This document shows, piece by piece, positions 11,219-22,946 of a stretch of 64,000 nucleotides of DNA. Numbering within the stretch: position 1 is the stretch's first letter; the number at the start of each line of letters is the position of its first letter. Source of the DNA: Flammulina velutipes (Eukaryota > Basidiomycota > Agaricomycetes > Agaricales > Physalacriaceae); the NCBI GenBank assembly GCA_011800155.1, contig CM022372.1, positions 434,001 to 498,000 of the forward strand, read 5' to 3'. The notes under the pieces were generated by a model that worked only from the letters and a program-made list of their open reading frames with translations, ran no database searches and was not told the DNA's origin. Made by a program: the position numbers and the translations under genes.

Positions 11219-11399
11219 TGCGATATGTTATGGGAGAAAGGATGGGTGAGGTTGGCTCGTCTTTTGTCCTTTAAACCAGAACAATCGTTGTTCTCCTGTC
11301 ATTAATACGACATCAGCCATTGTACACTTCGAACAATGTATACTCACACGTCCGGGCCGACATAATCGTTCGTTTTCCGTCCTACTCGTAAATAATCTA

Positions 11400-11932
11400 C
11401 TAGAACCTACTGTCTACTTGAATGTCATGTATTAAATATTCCCACATCGTACACGTCTCCACGCCAACAGCACGTAGTGCCAGAAGGAGACGTCGATTTA
11501 CTACAATCTCCTCCCCAACATCCCATTCTACCCATGATCTCGATTCAACGTCGTACCGTTGCAGTGATGAGGTCTCTAGCAATCGGATGCGCACGAAGCT
11601 ATTGACATTTCCCTCTGCTGGCCATGCTACGAAATCAACGATTGAAGAGTCCTATGATACTGATAAGCAGGAGACTTTGAGACCTTGCCACAAGAGCAGC
11701 TTACCTCACGCCATATAGCAGTCCACACCGACAAATGTCCACTTCGGGTGTTATCATCATCAGGCGAATCAACATTACTACTGTCACTGCTCCCATCCAG
11801 CCCCTCCTCGGAAAAGATCGAGTCCTCGTCAGACTCATTATCCACGACGGTATCCTCGTCGGAATCTACCAATGTTGCATCATCATCGTCATCGGCGGCT
11901 TCGCGAGTATGTAGTGTATGGATATGTGCCAT
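11400..11932 (-). CDS. Unrecognised acidic 159-aa protein carried by the KDZ element
   Basis: Two exons on the minus strand, 11932-11705 and 11651-11400, with a 53-nt phase-0 intron (GTAAGC...CATAG). Residues 14-60 are almost entirely Asp/Glu/Ser (DDDDDATLVDSDEDTVV and similar). The remainder is a compact folded-looking segment with SSIVDFVAWPAEGNVNSFVR and WVEWDVGEEIVVNRRLLLALRAVG. The acidic N-terminus could be a histone- or basic-protein-binding surface (inference). No known domain recognised. It lies head-to-tail with the neighbouring minus-strand element genes, about 180 bp from each. Confidence 0.65.
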
Positions 11933-12114
11933 GATATGTAGTGAATGAGTGTATGTGTGTATGTGTGTACTTAAATATAAATGGAAGAGTATGTACAACG
12001 AACGGATCAGGGATCCGCGTGGACAACGATCGTCTCGGATCACACGTCGATCCCATAATCAACAACGAAAACAAAGGTATTAATAATAAGTAGTAGGAGT
12101 CCATTGTGTGGAAG

Positions 12115-12673
12115 TCAAAGGGGGGCCAGATAGTCAGCCACCTCGCTCATCCACGCGTCGGGAAGCGCCTCGTTCGTAGCGTGGAAGAAGATTGGTGTTG
12201 TGACATCTGCTGGTGTGGCAAAGAACGAATACCATCCGATGGTAGTCCATGCCTCTGCATCTACGTATGTCCGACCTGCGGTGGCTAGCATCCTGAAGTG
12301 CGGACGTTGCGCGACACCTGCTGTGGCCAAGGTGAAGGCGTGATCGGCTAATCTAATTCTTGGCCCTACGTCCTCCAAAAACAAAGTCTTCCTCCGCCCA
12401 TTCTAGGAAATCATGAGCATCGCGCACTGTATTATAGCAAGGCTCACTCACGGCAAGGTAGAAGTTCAAGGTTATTTCACGAAGAACCTCGCGTTGCTTC
12501 CTAACGCGAGCTCGCCGTTTCTTCACAATGTGTTCTGTGATTTTGGTCTGGAAGATCTCCCGTGCCTTCACTGGTGCGCGAGCTATGCCGGACGAACGCT
12601 TCATCTGTTCAGCGACAGCGTTCGTGAGCGATAATGATGATGGTAGGAACTAACTTACCACCTGCATCGACAT
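12115..12673 (-). CDS. Unrecognised basic 151-aa protein carried by the KDZ element
   Basis: Three exons on the minus strand: 12673-12659 (5 codons), 12604-12452 and 12402-12115; introns are 54 and 49 nt, phase 0. The N-terminal third is basic and helical (ITEHIVKKRRARVRKQREVL). The rest contains AGVAQRPHFRMLATAGRTYV and an aromatic segment TTIGWYSFFATPADVTTPIF, ending ADYLAPL. A basic first half is compatible with DNA or RNA binding, but no known fold is recognised. It sits immediately downstream of the KDZ transposase gene on the same strand. Confidence 0.6.
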
Positions 12674-12816
12674 TGTTCTTTTGAGGCCCTCACGCAGGTC
12701 ACGCGAGGGCTTGTTTGAACCAATGTTCATTTAGTAAATATATACACAAGTTGGACATATCAACGAAATAACTGAGTATACATGTTGCATATATCATACA
12801 AAACATAAACATATCC

Positions 12817-15800
12817 CTATTTCCGCTTTCTCCCCTTGGGCTTGTAGGTAACCTTCTCTTTCTCTTTCTCCTTCTCCTTCTTCCTGGCCTCCTTCTCCTC
12901 TTTTTCCCTCACCGCCCTCTTTTGTCGCGCCTCAACATTCCTTTCTTTAATTCCCATCAACTTCTTCACTCGCTCTAGCATGGCCTTGGGAGCAGTGGGA
13001 TAGACCCTTCCGATTTCATCCACACTCATCTGCAAAGAGATTTCTTTTTGGCGAACACCCATCATGTGTTTCCACAAGGGCTTTTCCCCCAAATGAAGAA
13101 TGTGGCCATACCCACATTGGTAAATCTGCTCCTCCAGCCTTGTTGTCAAGACTTCGTACATCGAGGCATGCTCTCGAGCATACGCCGCGTGACCAGCCAT
13201 CGATCTCTTCGCAAAGGTATTTCCGCGCTCCAGCCAATCCTTCAGCGTTCGTGAGAAGCTCTTCTTTGTCAACCAGAGACTGGCTTGCTTATATTCAACA
13301 GCATCGCGCCACCGTGCTTTTTCAGCTTTCAAGCGGAAGTATTTGACACGTTCCCCTGCAATGTATTAGTCTCAAATCGGTATCACAAATGCATGGCTCG
13401 CGCACCGTCCTCTCGCCAGTCTTTGATGTCTTGAGTGTTCTTGTTGGAGCGTTCCATGAGTACGTAGATCCAACCGTCACCAGTATTGAACTCTGGGTCA
13501 TCGCGAACCGGTACAGAAGTTTCTTCGCCCTGACCGTCTGTGCGTGGTTTCGTCTTCATGCGTTTCTTGGGTCGTGTAGAGTCGTCTAAAGCAGAATGAG
13601 TACACCGCATCCTCGACATCAGCAGGACGTACCATCTTCGTCAGCATTGTCGTCAACACGCGTCGCCTGGCGTTTCTTTGACCGTGTGGATGGGCCTGGC
13701 GGAATCAGCATGTGAGGGACTCAATAACTTGAACACGTACCAGCTTGCGCATTTGACTGGCTTGTCGAACGGCTTGGATTTTCCACTACCTCGGCTGAAT
13801 CAAGAGTGAGCTTCTTCCCCACTTCCGGACGAGGAAAAATAATACCTGGGGCAACAGCGAGTTCTTCATCTTCTTCGATAACTCCTAGGTTTCCTTTCTG
13901 CTTCACTGTTCCTGCCTGCAATCTTGGTCCACGGTCAAATGACAAAGCCCGTCGCGTACGACCATTCAATCCCTTTCCCATCTCATGCGTGCTGTTGCTC
14001 CGGTTGTAGAAATCGATAGTCTTTTCGGCACGCCTAGATTCATGGGGGGCACGATTGTGGTGGGATGACTTTTTCAAGAAGGTATCCTCCTTCGTAATGC
14101 GCGCCAATCCTTTCAAATCCGAAGAATCCAGCATACCAGCGTCCTTGACAGCATCGAAGTGAGCGTTCCAGTCGGCGATGGCCTTGTTCCTCTCCCATTC
14201 ATAACGTCGTGCCTTTGTTCCTCTCTGCGTCGTGATGTCGGACTTGACCAACCTCGCCAGAGCTTCTGCTACTTTCTCTCCTTGGATGCGTGTGGTGTCT
14301 GCCAAAGACCTGAGTTGATCCGCCATATCTATTATGACTTCAAGGGCTGCAAATGCTGACGCTACCCGCAGGCGCATCTCCATATCACAAAGAGATGGAA
14401 TATCACTCCGTTCCATGGGTGTGAGGGCCAAAGGCAGACCGAGCAGACGATCTTCAATCCGGTCAGATCCTCCTGAAATATCTCGTTCTCCCGACAAGAG
14501 ATTCGGGCGCTCACGCAACCATTCTTCGGTGCTCGTCGTTAGGTTGACGCGGGCTCTGGCCACAGTCTCCTCGTCTACTTGGGAGATGTATTTTTTGACC
14601 TTGACGGACAGCTGTCGACAGTCCCGCCTCGAAAAACATTAGATCTCTCAATAACAATCACCAAATGTGAAACTCACTGTTGTTTCTCCAGCTGTAATCC
14701 TTTGACCAGAAATTTGCAGGCAGCATCCGACTTGACTCCCTGCCCGGGTCCAATGGCTAGCACAATCGGGTTTTCGTTGTACATGTCGATGACGGCCTCC
14801 ATCGATGGTACTGCATGATTTTATCAATTCTCCACACCATTGAGGGAAATTGTGAGTGCTTACTTTTGGTCTTTCGATGTTTGTAGGGGCTGATGACCTC
14901 CCCGTTAACTTTGCCTTTCATCCTGCCCCAGCCCCAATGCCCAAATTCCAGATTACCGAACTCTTTTTCCCATGCTTTTATGAGTTCAGGTTCGGTCGTC
15001 GACACGCATTCCTCGAAACGCGCCGTATACTCCTCTAATTTCTCGGTGCAGTCGGTAAGTTCTTTGCAAAGTATTTGAGCTAAGGATCATTAGACCGGTC
15101 CAACAAAGGTACTAGAAAACTCACGTATAGCTATCGTTTTCCGCCAATTCCAATCCATGGCCACATGGAAATAGATTTCGTGACCATGATTGAGGTTCAT
15201 CTGGGCGATGATTGCTCCAAAGCGGTTGGTGTAGGACCATGTCTGTTCAGAGGTTTCCCCGTACAGGTGGCCAGCATGCGGCACGTAGAACGGAGAAAAG
15301 ATGTACAGGCAGTTGTCAACATGGTTGTAGACGTGCGCCGCTCCTATCAGTTTGACGAAGTCGTTCATTAGATCCTCGGCTTCGCGTAATTCTGGGTTCA
15401 GATAGTAGCGATCTGCTACGTGTTTGCCCCATGAGCACATAGCATCGTAAGCCACGAACAGCGGGACCCATGCACCCTTATATTTTACTCGGAGAGCACC
15501 GCTGCGATACAAGCCGAGGAAATGTGCCATGTCGATCGATTTGTGACTGCCAAAAGAATGAGCATCTGAAAGAAACGCCTATAGGGGAAAGTAGAAAACG
15601 TACTCCTCGCCTTTCGGAATGTCGCACGTGCCAGAGATGAAAACATGAGAACATTGACTTTGCGCGATACCATTGTACTGGCAATATCCTAACCTAGGAT
15701 TGGTTTCAGGATCAGCCGCCTTGATTTGCGCGCAAGGACGTTGCTGCAGGGATGGGGTAAATATGTGTCACATTTGGGACTGAGCGACTTACATGCACAT

Positions 15801-17327
15801 CCTCCCCTTCAGCTTTTTTAGCCTTAGGCAGTTCCCTGGCGCGGTAGGCCTCCATAATAGCAGGGTCCGGATACAAACCGCGTGACCCGATAAGATCGAT
15901 GTCCTCGTTGTCTGAGTTAGCAGCTCCACAACGAATTTTGAAGTTCCCATCGAGAGTCTTTTGGAGACAGATAAGATGTCTATAGGCTGTTAGAACTGCA
16001 GGGCGAAATCACTGTTCGACAACACATACTTGAGTTCGGCTGGAATGTCCTGGAGGTCGTCTTGCTCGACGTTATACCCCATCTCTGGGCAAGATGGGCA
16101 AAGGACCATCAGGTGATTCTCTTGACGCGAGGGTACGACTTCGTGAATATCATGGACATTGCCAGCACGACGTTCTGCTTTGATTAAGCACCAGATACGA
16201 AATACTCGACGAAGTTGTTTATCCAGCTCCTGCGGAGTTGTTTAGAATGGTGTCGCTGAGTAAAACGGAGACTCACAGGTACGTCCCAAGGGGAATAATT
16301 GTTGGTCATTCTTTGCCAAGTCGAGCATATGGAGTTCACGTTAACGGCGGCCTCCACATGCAACAGCTGGAATTGTCGAAGGAGATCAAAGGAAAATGCG
16401 ACGCCGGGCTGCTTTGCACTTCCAGGGAACAACCGTGCCTCTACGAGTTGCTTTGCGCGATTGATTGGACCACAGTTGCAGAAGTACACCTCCAGGTCGT
16501 GTACACCGTGAATGTCCATGACTATGAGGGGGGAGCGAGTTTTCTGGGGATGAGGACACGGACGTCCTTTATGACCAAACTGTGGCCAGCAGTGAACTTT
16601 TTGATTTTGAGCCTGAAGGAGCTCGTGGAACTGGACCAGATTCAGAGATTCGAAAAACCCTTTCTCCTTGTTCCAGACTTGAGGAGTATGCGTGAAAGCG
16701 TTACGATGGTTCTCCGCCCAGCACGCAGCACATGTCGGTAAGCACTGATAGCACTGTTGGCAGCGTACTATCCTGAGGCCACGAGATGTCGATCCTCGGC
16801 AGCTGCAGGCCTTCACCACTGCTTCGTCAGCCTCCTGAGCCATCATCCAGGCCTGGAGATCGGGTAGAAGTTGGCGAAAGTCCTCCATAGCAGCTCGCGT
16901 CTAGTAAAAAACATTAGTTAGGCAAGCTGACACGTAGACAGAGCAAACATCTCACCTGGGACAATTGGGACTGGTCCTCGTTGCCATCCATATCCGGCTC
17001 GTTCGGTAGCGTAGGCCCTTCAATGACGTCGGGGACAAACACGTCTTCCATGACATCTTCTGCCACCGGTTGAGAGTGTTCCGCAACTGTTTGTTGTGCA
17101 GGAGGGTCTCGCCTCTTTCCCAGGGGATACGGATTCCAAGAAGGGGGAATGGTGGGTGCAGCTCGACTAGCGGTTTGCTTCTGGGGTGACGTCGTTAAGA
17201 TATGTTTCGCCGTCAACTGGGGCAGTGTGGGCGGCCCTCCCTTTGGTTTCGTCGGGGACAGTCTATATTGGGAAGATAGCTGGGCTAGGGCAGCGATCTC
17301 CCTCTTTTTTTGGGGGGAGAGTGTCAT
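12817..17327 (-). CDS. KDZ transposase with CxC2-like cysteine cluster
   Basis: Twelve exons on the minus strand (17327-16956, 16900-16277, 16229-16030, 15979-15793, 15743-15604, 15546-15125, 15079-14864, 14810-14678, 14627-13741, 13695-13633, 13585-13406, 13355-12817), all phases consistent, 1320 aa. After a Pro-rich N-terminus, residues about 150-310 hold a cysteine cluster (CSCRG, CQQCYQCLPTCAACW, CNCGPINRA) like the KDZ-associated CxC2 domain. The RNase H-like core follows with DGNFKIR (first acidic residue), YDAMCSWGK (second), AHVYNHVDNC and GETSEQTWS (Glu), then DWNWRKT. The long helical C-terminal region ends in Lys-rich repeats that could serve as a nuclear signal. KDZ enzymes cut and join transposon ends. 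No stop or frameshift was found. Confidence 0.92.
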
Positions 17328-17558
17328 GACGGTAACTAATGGAGAGGTGAGTTCAGGGGACCCTCGTTTTATCCAATTGGACCTACAATGGAGCGCTCCT
17401 GATCATGTGACCGCATTGTGTGCGTTGTTCTGAGAATGACAATGCTCTACTTGATAGGCAACTGTTTGGGGTCAAATAAATATGTACGCATGTAGGTAGA
17501 TAGATAGGTAGGTAAAACATAGATAGTGCAAATATAAGATATGGTACCATTATTATTT

Positions 17559-18760
17559 CTACACTGTGTCCGAAGTTCCAGTTACTGTATCGGGCTCTTT
17601 GAGCACAACAACAGTGTGCTCCGTAGGTAAACGAATGGGTTCGTCCCAACCCCATGCTCGCCAGGTATCGAAGGCAGGGAAGTATCGCTCGAAAATAGTG
17701 GTCGTCTCGACACCATGCTCACCCAGAGCGACTTTGAAACGGCTCATCTTGGGCTCGTTTGCACCTTGCACCTCCACAGTGATGTTTGTTGGTAAGTCCT
17801 TCTCCTGTATGATGGTCAGATTGAATGAATGGCGGGGAGAAAGATCCCTTGCCTTGATATATACAGTAAATGTCAATAACTTGGTTTCGTCTTCACTGTC
17901 CGAGATGTCGATAACGTCGAGGCGCCGTTTTTTGGCCACGGGGCGACGGGGCTGACGAAGGATCTGTTTCATGGCAACCTCGTCGTCATCGTCGTCGTCC
18001 GAGATCACAATAACATCGGGCACCTTTGGGGCAATAACATCGGGCACCTTTGGGGGTAGCCCGCGATCCTTTCCTGTGCGGACGCGGAGGGGAGTGGGTG
18101 TTTGAGGAGAGGGATTTCGAGGACGTTTGGCCCGACGAAAGGGGGTAGAAGGAGAGCCAGCTCGGTCAAGACGATGAGTGGTGGGAGTACGGAATCCAGA
18201 AGGGCCTGCGCGGGGTGTCACAGGTGTTTGAGGGGAGGGGCTTCGAGGACGTTTGGGCTGACGAAGGGGGGTAGAACGCTGGCGAGCTTGGTCAACATGA
18301 CGAGCAGAGTCGTCATCGCGTTTAACTGCAACATGGGCTCTGGGGGTCCTCGTCTTAGATCGAACATGTTGGTTGTAGGGTGTTGGAGGAGGCCGGAATT
18401 GTAGTTTGGGGCCGATTTCCTCGGTAAGCAAGTCGAGGGGAAGACATTTACCGATGAGGATAGGACGTTGATGGTGATTGCACTACCTTAAAATAAATAT
18501 CTGCGACATGAAAGAAGAGGGAGACGTACCCATGTCATCCAGGATCCCAGCAGACCAAATCGGGGGTGGGTTGGATCAAGGACGGGGCCCATCTTACTGT
18601 GGAAGCCCTTTCCTCTGTAAATGAAGGGTGTCTCAATGTTGTCGCAACATCGATTCGCCCACGCAAGGTCATCCCTATGTTCATCTTCCGCGTCGAGGCC
18701 GTTTTCTCTGCGAAGACGGTATAAATCTACGAAGAGCTCTTCTTCGAATGCGGCGCTCAT
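17559..18760 (-). CDS. Nuclear-looking protein with SUMO-interaction-like motifs, KDZ element
   Basis: Two exons on the minus strand, 18760-18530 and 18482-17559, with a 47-nt phase-0 intron, 384 aa. The first 77 residues form a compact region (FVDLYRLRRENGLDAEDEHR). The middle is Pro/Arg/Ser-rich with a partial internal duplication (PKRPRSPSPQTP and AKRPRNPSPQTP) and a basic RRPVAKKRR patch. Two hydrophobic-acidic motifs, PDVIVISDDDDDDE and LDVIDISDSEDE, have the form of SUMO-interacting motifs. The last 110 residues look like a beta-rich domain. A nuclear, SUMO-reading role is inferred from motifs only. It is divergent from the KOW-protein gene across a 0.8-kb spacer with a palindrome. Confidence 0.7.
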
Positions 18761-19534
18761 AGCGGTTTTGGCAGGAACTATTGCATATATGATGTTTTAT
18801 ATGAAACGTCTAGCCGCGGGAGCCGCTCGAGTACAATCGACTACACCTACGAAATTGAGAATAGGATCGCAACAATGAAAAGACACTCACCGGGGGCCAG
18901 CGAAACAACGAGCTGACGAGACCGTGATTTCCATGACAATGAGTGGACGTCTCGAGTGGGGCGCCGTTCGACTACAATCGATTCCCACTGCGACAGATTG
19001 AGTATTTTTTGCGAACAATGAGCATCTAGCTAGAACGTACATGGAGACTCGCCCAATCATGTGGACGACGATATGTTTATCCCTAATCGTTTTTCTATTC
19101 AACGAGCTTCAAGACTGGCGTAGGTGAATTTACAGACTTTTCTAATGAGCCATTGGCTCTACGCTATTCATTGATACATCCTACAGACGATAACTAAAGT
19201 ACGGGCATGGAGAGTCGTTGCCAATGATGGTCAGAAGCAAAGCGGAAAAGATTATGTAAGCCCAACGGTGGGTAGGTTGTAGTCCTCCATCAAACGCATC
19301 GGGTACACCCGATGCGTTTGATGGCCAGGCAGTAATACACCAGCCAGACAATTACATAAGCTTTCCATTCTTTGGTTCGCGCCACGATCATATACTCTGC
19401 CTAAGTCGCCTTTCAAAGTGAGTTTGGCTCGGTGTAGTAGACAGGTAGTAGATAGATAGATAATATAATCAAAAAAATGTGCATGCTTCCTGTGGTGTTC
19501 GGGCTGTTTACACGTTTACAGGATAGGACCAGTC
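18761..19534. promoter_or_regulatory. Divergent promoter region of the KDZ element with a perfect palindrome
   Basis: Spacer between the outward-facing genes at 18760 (-) and 19535 (+). At 19287-19324 it has a perfect inverted repeat: arm CCATCAAACGCATCGGGT, 2-nt spacer, then the exact complement. About 18826-18881 and 18966-19020 also resemble each other (TACAATCGA.T, GATTGAGTAT-like, GCGAACAATGA), suggesting a diverged local duplication. The palindrome could be an operator, a replication or protein-binding site, or an RNA hairpin in a 5' leader (inference). Confidence 0.5.
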
Positions 19535-22467
19535 ATGTCAGCCCGCAGAGCTCGCAATCCATTCATCGACGACGAGGCTGAAGAACATGATAGTGATTCC
19601 GAAGGTGAGCTTCTCCTCACTGTGCTTGTATGACTCTGAGATTCCCGTCCTAGTTGAAGGTTTCTTGGATGACTCCCGCGAAGCAGAGTCTTCGAGTCAA
19701 GGTCTTGGTAGGACAGAACAGAAAGAACAAAGACTGCCACAGCAGCCTCGATTCATGGCCAGACTACAGGAGATAATCGACGCGTACTCGCAGTCCTCTA
19801 TAGAGGCAAGGGATGACGAGGCAGCGGACATTAATGTGGAAAACGACGAAAATATCGACAATGCGAGTGGCTCGGAGGATGAGGAGGATGAGGACGAATC
19901 CTCTGAAGGAATGTCGCATTTGCATGACATGGGTGCGAAAATCGCCGATAACCCTGCTATTGGTATGCTACGGTATACCGTCCGTTCAGTACACTGTTTT
20001 CCCCATAGTACATAATTTCATATGATGCTCATCGTCCGGTAGGGAAGTCGACAGCACGTCCTACGCCGACTCAAACGCCTATCCCGTATCCACGGCTTAT
20101 ATTGCGACTTCTGGATTGCCCGTGGAGTAGGGCCCTCTCGCTATCTGTACATTGTTTTCTTGCCAGAGGACAACACGGACTGGAACGCCAAACTAACGCA
20201 GCTTGCAAGAGTTTGGGATATCTCACCATCGGGAGATTCTACTCCTCTGTCTCTGAATATCGAGGAGGCCGAAGATCAATCCTTTGTATCAAAAGCAAGC
20301 GCATTTATCACGATTCACGAGTATTTGAAGAAGCTGCCCAGCTTGTTGGATATACGGTCAGCCCATCCCATCCTCGATAGGGAAGATCGCTTTACCACCG
20401 TCCTGACACGAACGTCTCGTCGTCTTCCGATGAATTGGGCTGGAAAGTGGGTGGTGATTCGCGATGGCGAATATCAAGGCGCCGTAGGGTTTGTGCGCCG
20501 CCCGGGTCCTGATGTATGGGTTCTTGGAGGGCGTGACCGTTGGGTGGACGTCCTCGTAATTCCACGTGTTTTCAACGACCCTACGCTACGTGAATATGCA
20601 GAGGGTACGAATGGGAATGGGAAACGACGTGCTGTAGGGTCTGGGGAAGTGTCTAAACGTTTGCGGTCGGAGGGAAATAGCTCGGGCAGACCGCTGGAAC
20701 CGCGTCTTTTAGTGGATCGCGAGGGTCTCACCATTACAAACGAAGGAAGGGATCGGCAAGTGTACGAACAATTTGGGAACAGGGCTTTCGCTACGGACCT
20801 CGAACTCATTCGCGTTCGGGCCAAACACGTCACTCTTGCGTTGATGACTCCTTGGCCTGTGCGACTGCAGTACCTAGCGTCGGAAAATCAGGAAATCGAC
20901 ACGACGACCTTACCACCCCCAACAATTGTCAAGCTGGAACCAGAAGAACGCATCATCCACGTACCCACACGTTGGATTGGGTATATGTTAGAATGGCGGG
21001 GCGAAGATATTGCAGCGTACAATGTCGTGGACGGAACCAGGGAAGAACGACTGGTTCCAGCGTCGGAAACGCACAAGTATTTTGATGTAGGAGAGTACGT
21101 TGAGGTTGTCATACACTCAGAATCATCTACGGACATTGCTGGTTCAGGATGGGTTATACAGAACACGCGAGGATCACTACTGGAGATCTTTGATCATAGA
21201 CTGACACCAGAAGGACACAGAGGCGAGGCAAGTTTTCTATCAATGTAGGTATATAAACTGGTGCTAAAACTCATTCAGCTCTATGACATTGAACCAAACT
21301 TCTGTCGCGCCACTACTGCCTTCTGGAAAGGAGCGAATGCATTACTTCGTCATGTTTCTGAAGCACCTCCATTGGTCGACACTCTTACCGTACGTCCACA
21401 GGTCAATCTCCCCCCGCACATGATGCTTCCTGACTACCACACCGGACCAATCCCTTGGAAAGGCCTAAATGTCATCGTCACCGGGAAGCATCAATTTAAA
21501 GGCCAGCGAGCGAACGTAGTAGACGTCAACATCACCCCAGGAGAAACGAAATCGGGCTTACGCATTTCAATTGTCATGTACAACTCGGTAGCACAGACTT
21601 CATCACGAAAATCTGGATTATGCGGATATCCTTGATGAAAGGTGCGTACTTCTTTCTACATACTCTACTACAACGCTGACATCGACATGAAGGACGGGAT
21701 GGCCTTTGCGTGTCGCAAATCCTCCAAGTCCTCGTCATGTCCACTTCGGATTCTGTGGAGACAAGAAGGATTGGCACGAAGAGATGGTTCACTACTTTGG
21801 TCGAACCTATAACTTGCGAGACATCAGTCGCACGTCACCGCCGCCTCCACAATTCGACACCGCTGGGGGAGGTGCATCCACCTCCAGTACTACACAGGCC
21901 ATCACACCAGAAGAGTGCTGGATCGGACGTGATTTTTTGAGTGGTGTCGTGGTTCAGGTCTTCCGCAAGACTTCCAGAGCAGTAAGGCCCAAAAGCATAC
22001 CAGTCATGTACCGTCAATCTTTCCAGGCCGGCATCCCGGGACAAGTCCACGAAGTGGTTCCCAACAAAGGAAACATGAGAAAGGGTGATCCTCTGCCCGC
22101 CGATGACCTAGTAGTTCAACATCCAGGCCAACGACCAAGTTCAGGAAAGTGTTGGATCGTGCTGGAGGGTCCTTGGCAAGGGACCTACGTCCGTGCTGTC
22201 AGGTACAGGGCTTGGAATGAGGAGTTTGAAGGGCAAAGCAATGAGAAAGTTCCTCACTGGGAGGTGTTGGAGGTGACACGGCAGGGTGGAAAAACAGACA
22301 CTGCTACGGGGAGGAGACTGTTGATCCGCAATGACCATCTCGCAATCATCGGAGATAGTCAACATATTCTCAATATCAACAAACCGTTTATCTCATACCA
22401 GTTGGGCTCCCGGGACGATGATGATCATCAGAACCCTTGGGTAGTGCATCCGGAGGACTCATTATAA
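19535..22467 (+). CDS. Spt5-like KOW protein carried by the KDZ element, apparent frameshift
   Basis: The model starts 19535-19604 (MSARRARNPFIDDEAEEHD...), then 19654 onward, a long exon from about 20043 to 21227, then 21279 to about 21620, and 21693-22467. The N-terminus is strongly acidic, as in Spt5. A YCDFWIARGVGPSRYLYIVF segment near 20,100 resembles an NGN-type start. KOW-like segments follow: GKWVVIRDGEYQGAVGFVR, WKGLNVIVTGKHQFKGQRANVV and CWIVLEGPWQGTYVRAVRYR. Spt5 is a transcription elongation factor; a transposon-borne version may act on element transcription (inference). The intron at 21228 appears to use a GC donor. Near 21,590 the frame must shift by one base to reach LDYADILDE, so this copy may be broken unless splicing is different. 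Confidence 0.7.
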
Positions 22468-22535
22468 CTGCATTACCATACAATACAGCCACGCAGGACT
22501 TCAATTTCACTTTCATTGTATGGATCGATTGGGAT

Positions 22536-22946
22536 GTGAATAAACTCGAGCGGGATCGATGTGCAAAGGACCAACTGAGTGCGCGAAACGATTCGATTCA
22601 ACTCAAGGATCGCGCAACTTCGAAACGTGGCGCAGGGATCGAAACAGTGATCACTCGAGTCAAATCGAAATCTATATATGAATATACTCGAATTGTATCG
22701 AGTTCAAAACATGACTAGATTCGAGGCGTTTCGATCTGTCTCAATAACTAGCTGATGTTTCCCGAAATTACCAAGGGCCTCACACTTTCACCTGGATCGA
22801 TTCGTCTCGAGACGACTCAAAAGCTAACTGATTTGGAGATTCTTTTTGAAAAAATACATTTTTTTCTAATATTTACGGATCGGATCGGATCGGATCACTT
22901 GTGGTCTCGACCACCCAGGATCGATAGTTGACTTGTCAGGAGTCAG
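22536..22946 (-). repeat. Right inverted terminal repeat
   Basis: Reverse complement aligns with 7117-7578; it has the same palindromic GTGGTC..GACCAC core and a tandem GATCG run (about 22878-22896). It begins 68 bp after the stop of the KOW-protein gene. Confidence 0.85.

Larger units (their letters stand above)
7117..22946. mobile_element. 15.8-kb KDZ DNA transposon with cargo genes
   Basis: Bounded by identical 9-bp duplications and by long, diverged inverted terminal repeats. It contains seven genes, among them a KDZ transposase (12817-17327). The boundaries are supported by the host: deleting 7117-22955 leaves a 47-nt intron (GCAAGC...CTATAG) between two consecutive ENTH-domain coding segments of an epsin relic. 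KDZ (Kyakuja-Dileera-Zisupton) transposases are established in fungi; Zisupton-type elements are known to make target duplications of similar size. The transposase frame is open, so the element may be recent or mobilisable, although its KOW-protein gene appears frameshifted. Confidence 0.85.

Noticed and set aside
13016..13346. Plus-strand frames opposite the last transposase exon
   Set aside because: Overlap a well-supported exon on the other strand and have no domain.
22437..22718. Open frame of about 90 codons overlapping the end of the KOW gene and the right terminal repeat
   Set aside because: It lies mostly in the inverted terminal repeat and has no counterpart frame in the left repeat.
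7117..22946. TET/JBP dioxygenase gene, which is known to travel with KDZ elements in some fungi
   Set aside because: I looked in the unassigned element genes for the His-x-Asp and distal His/Arg context of these enzymes and did not see it.
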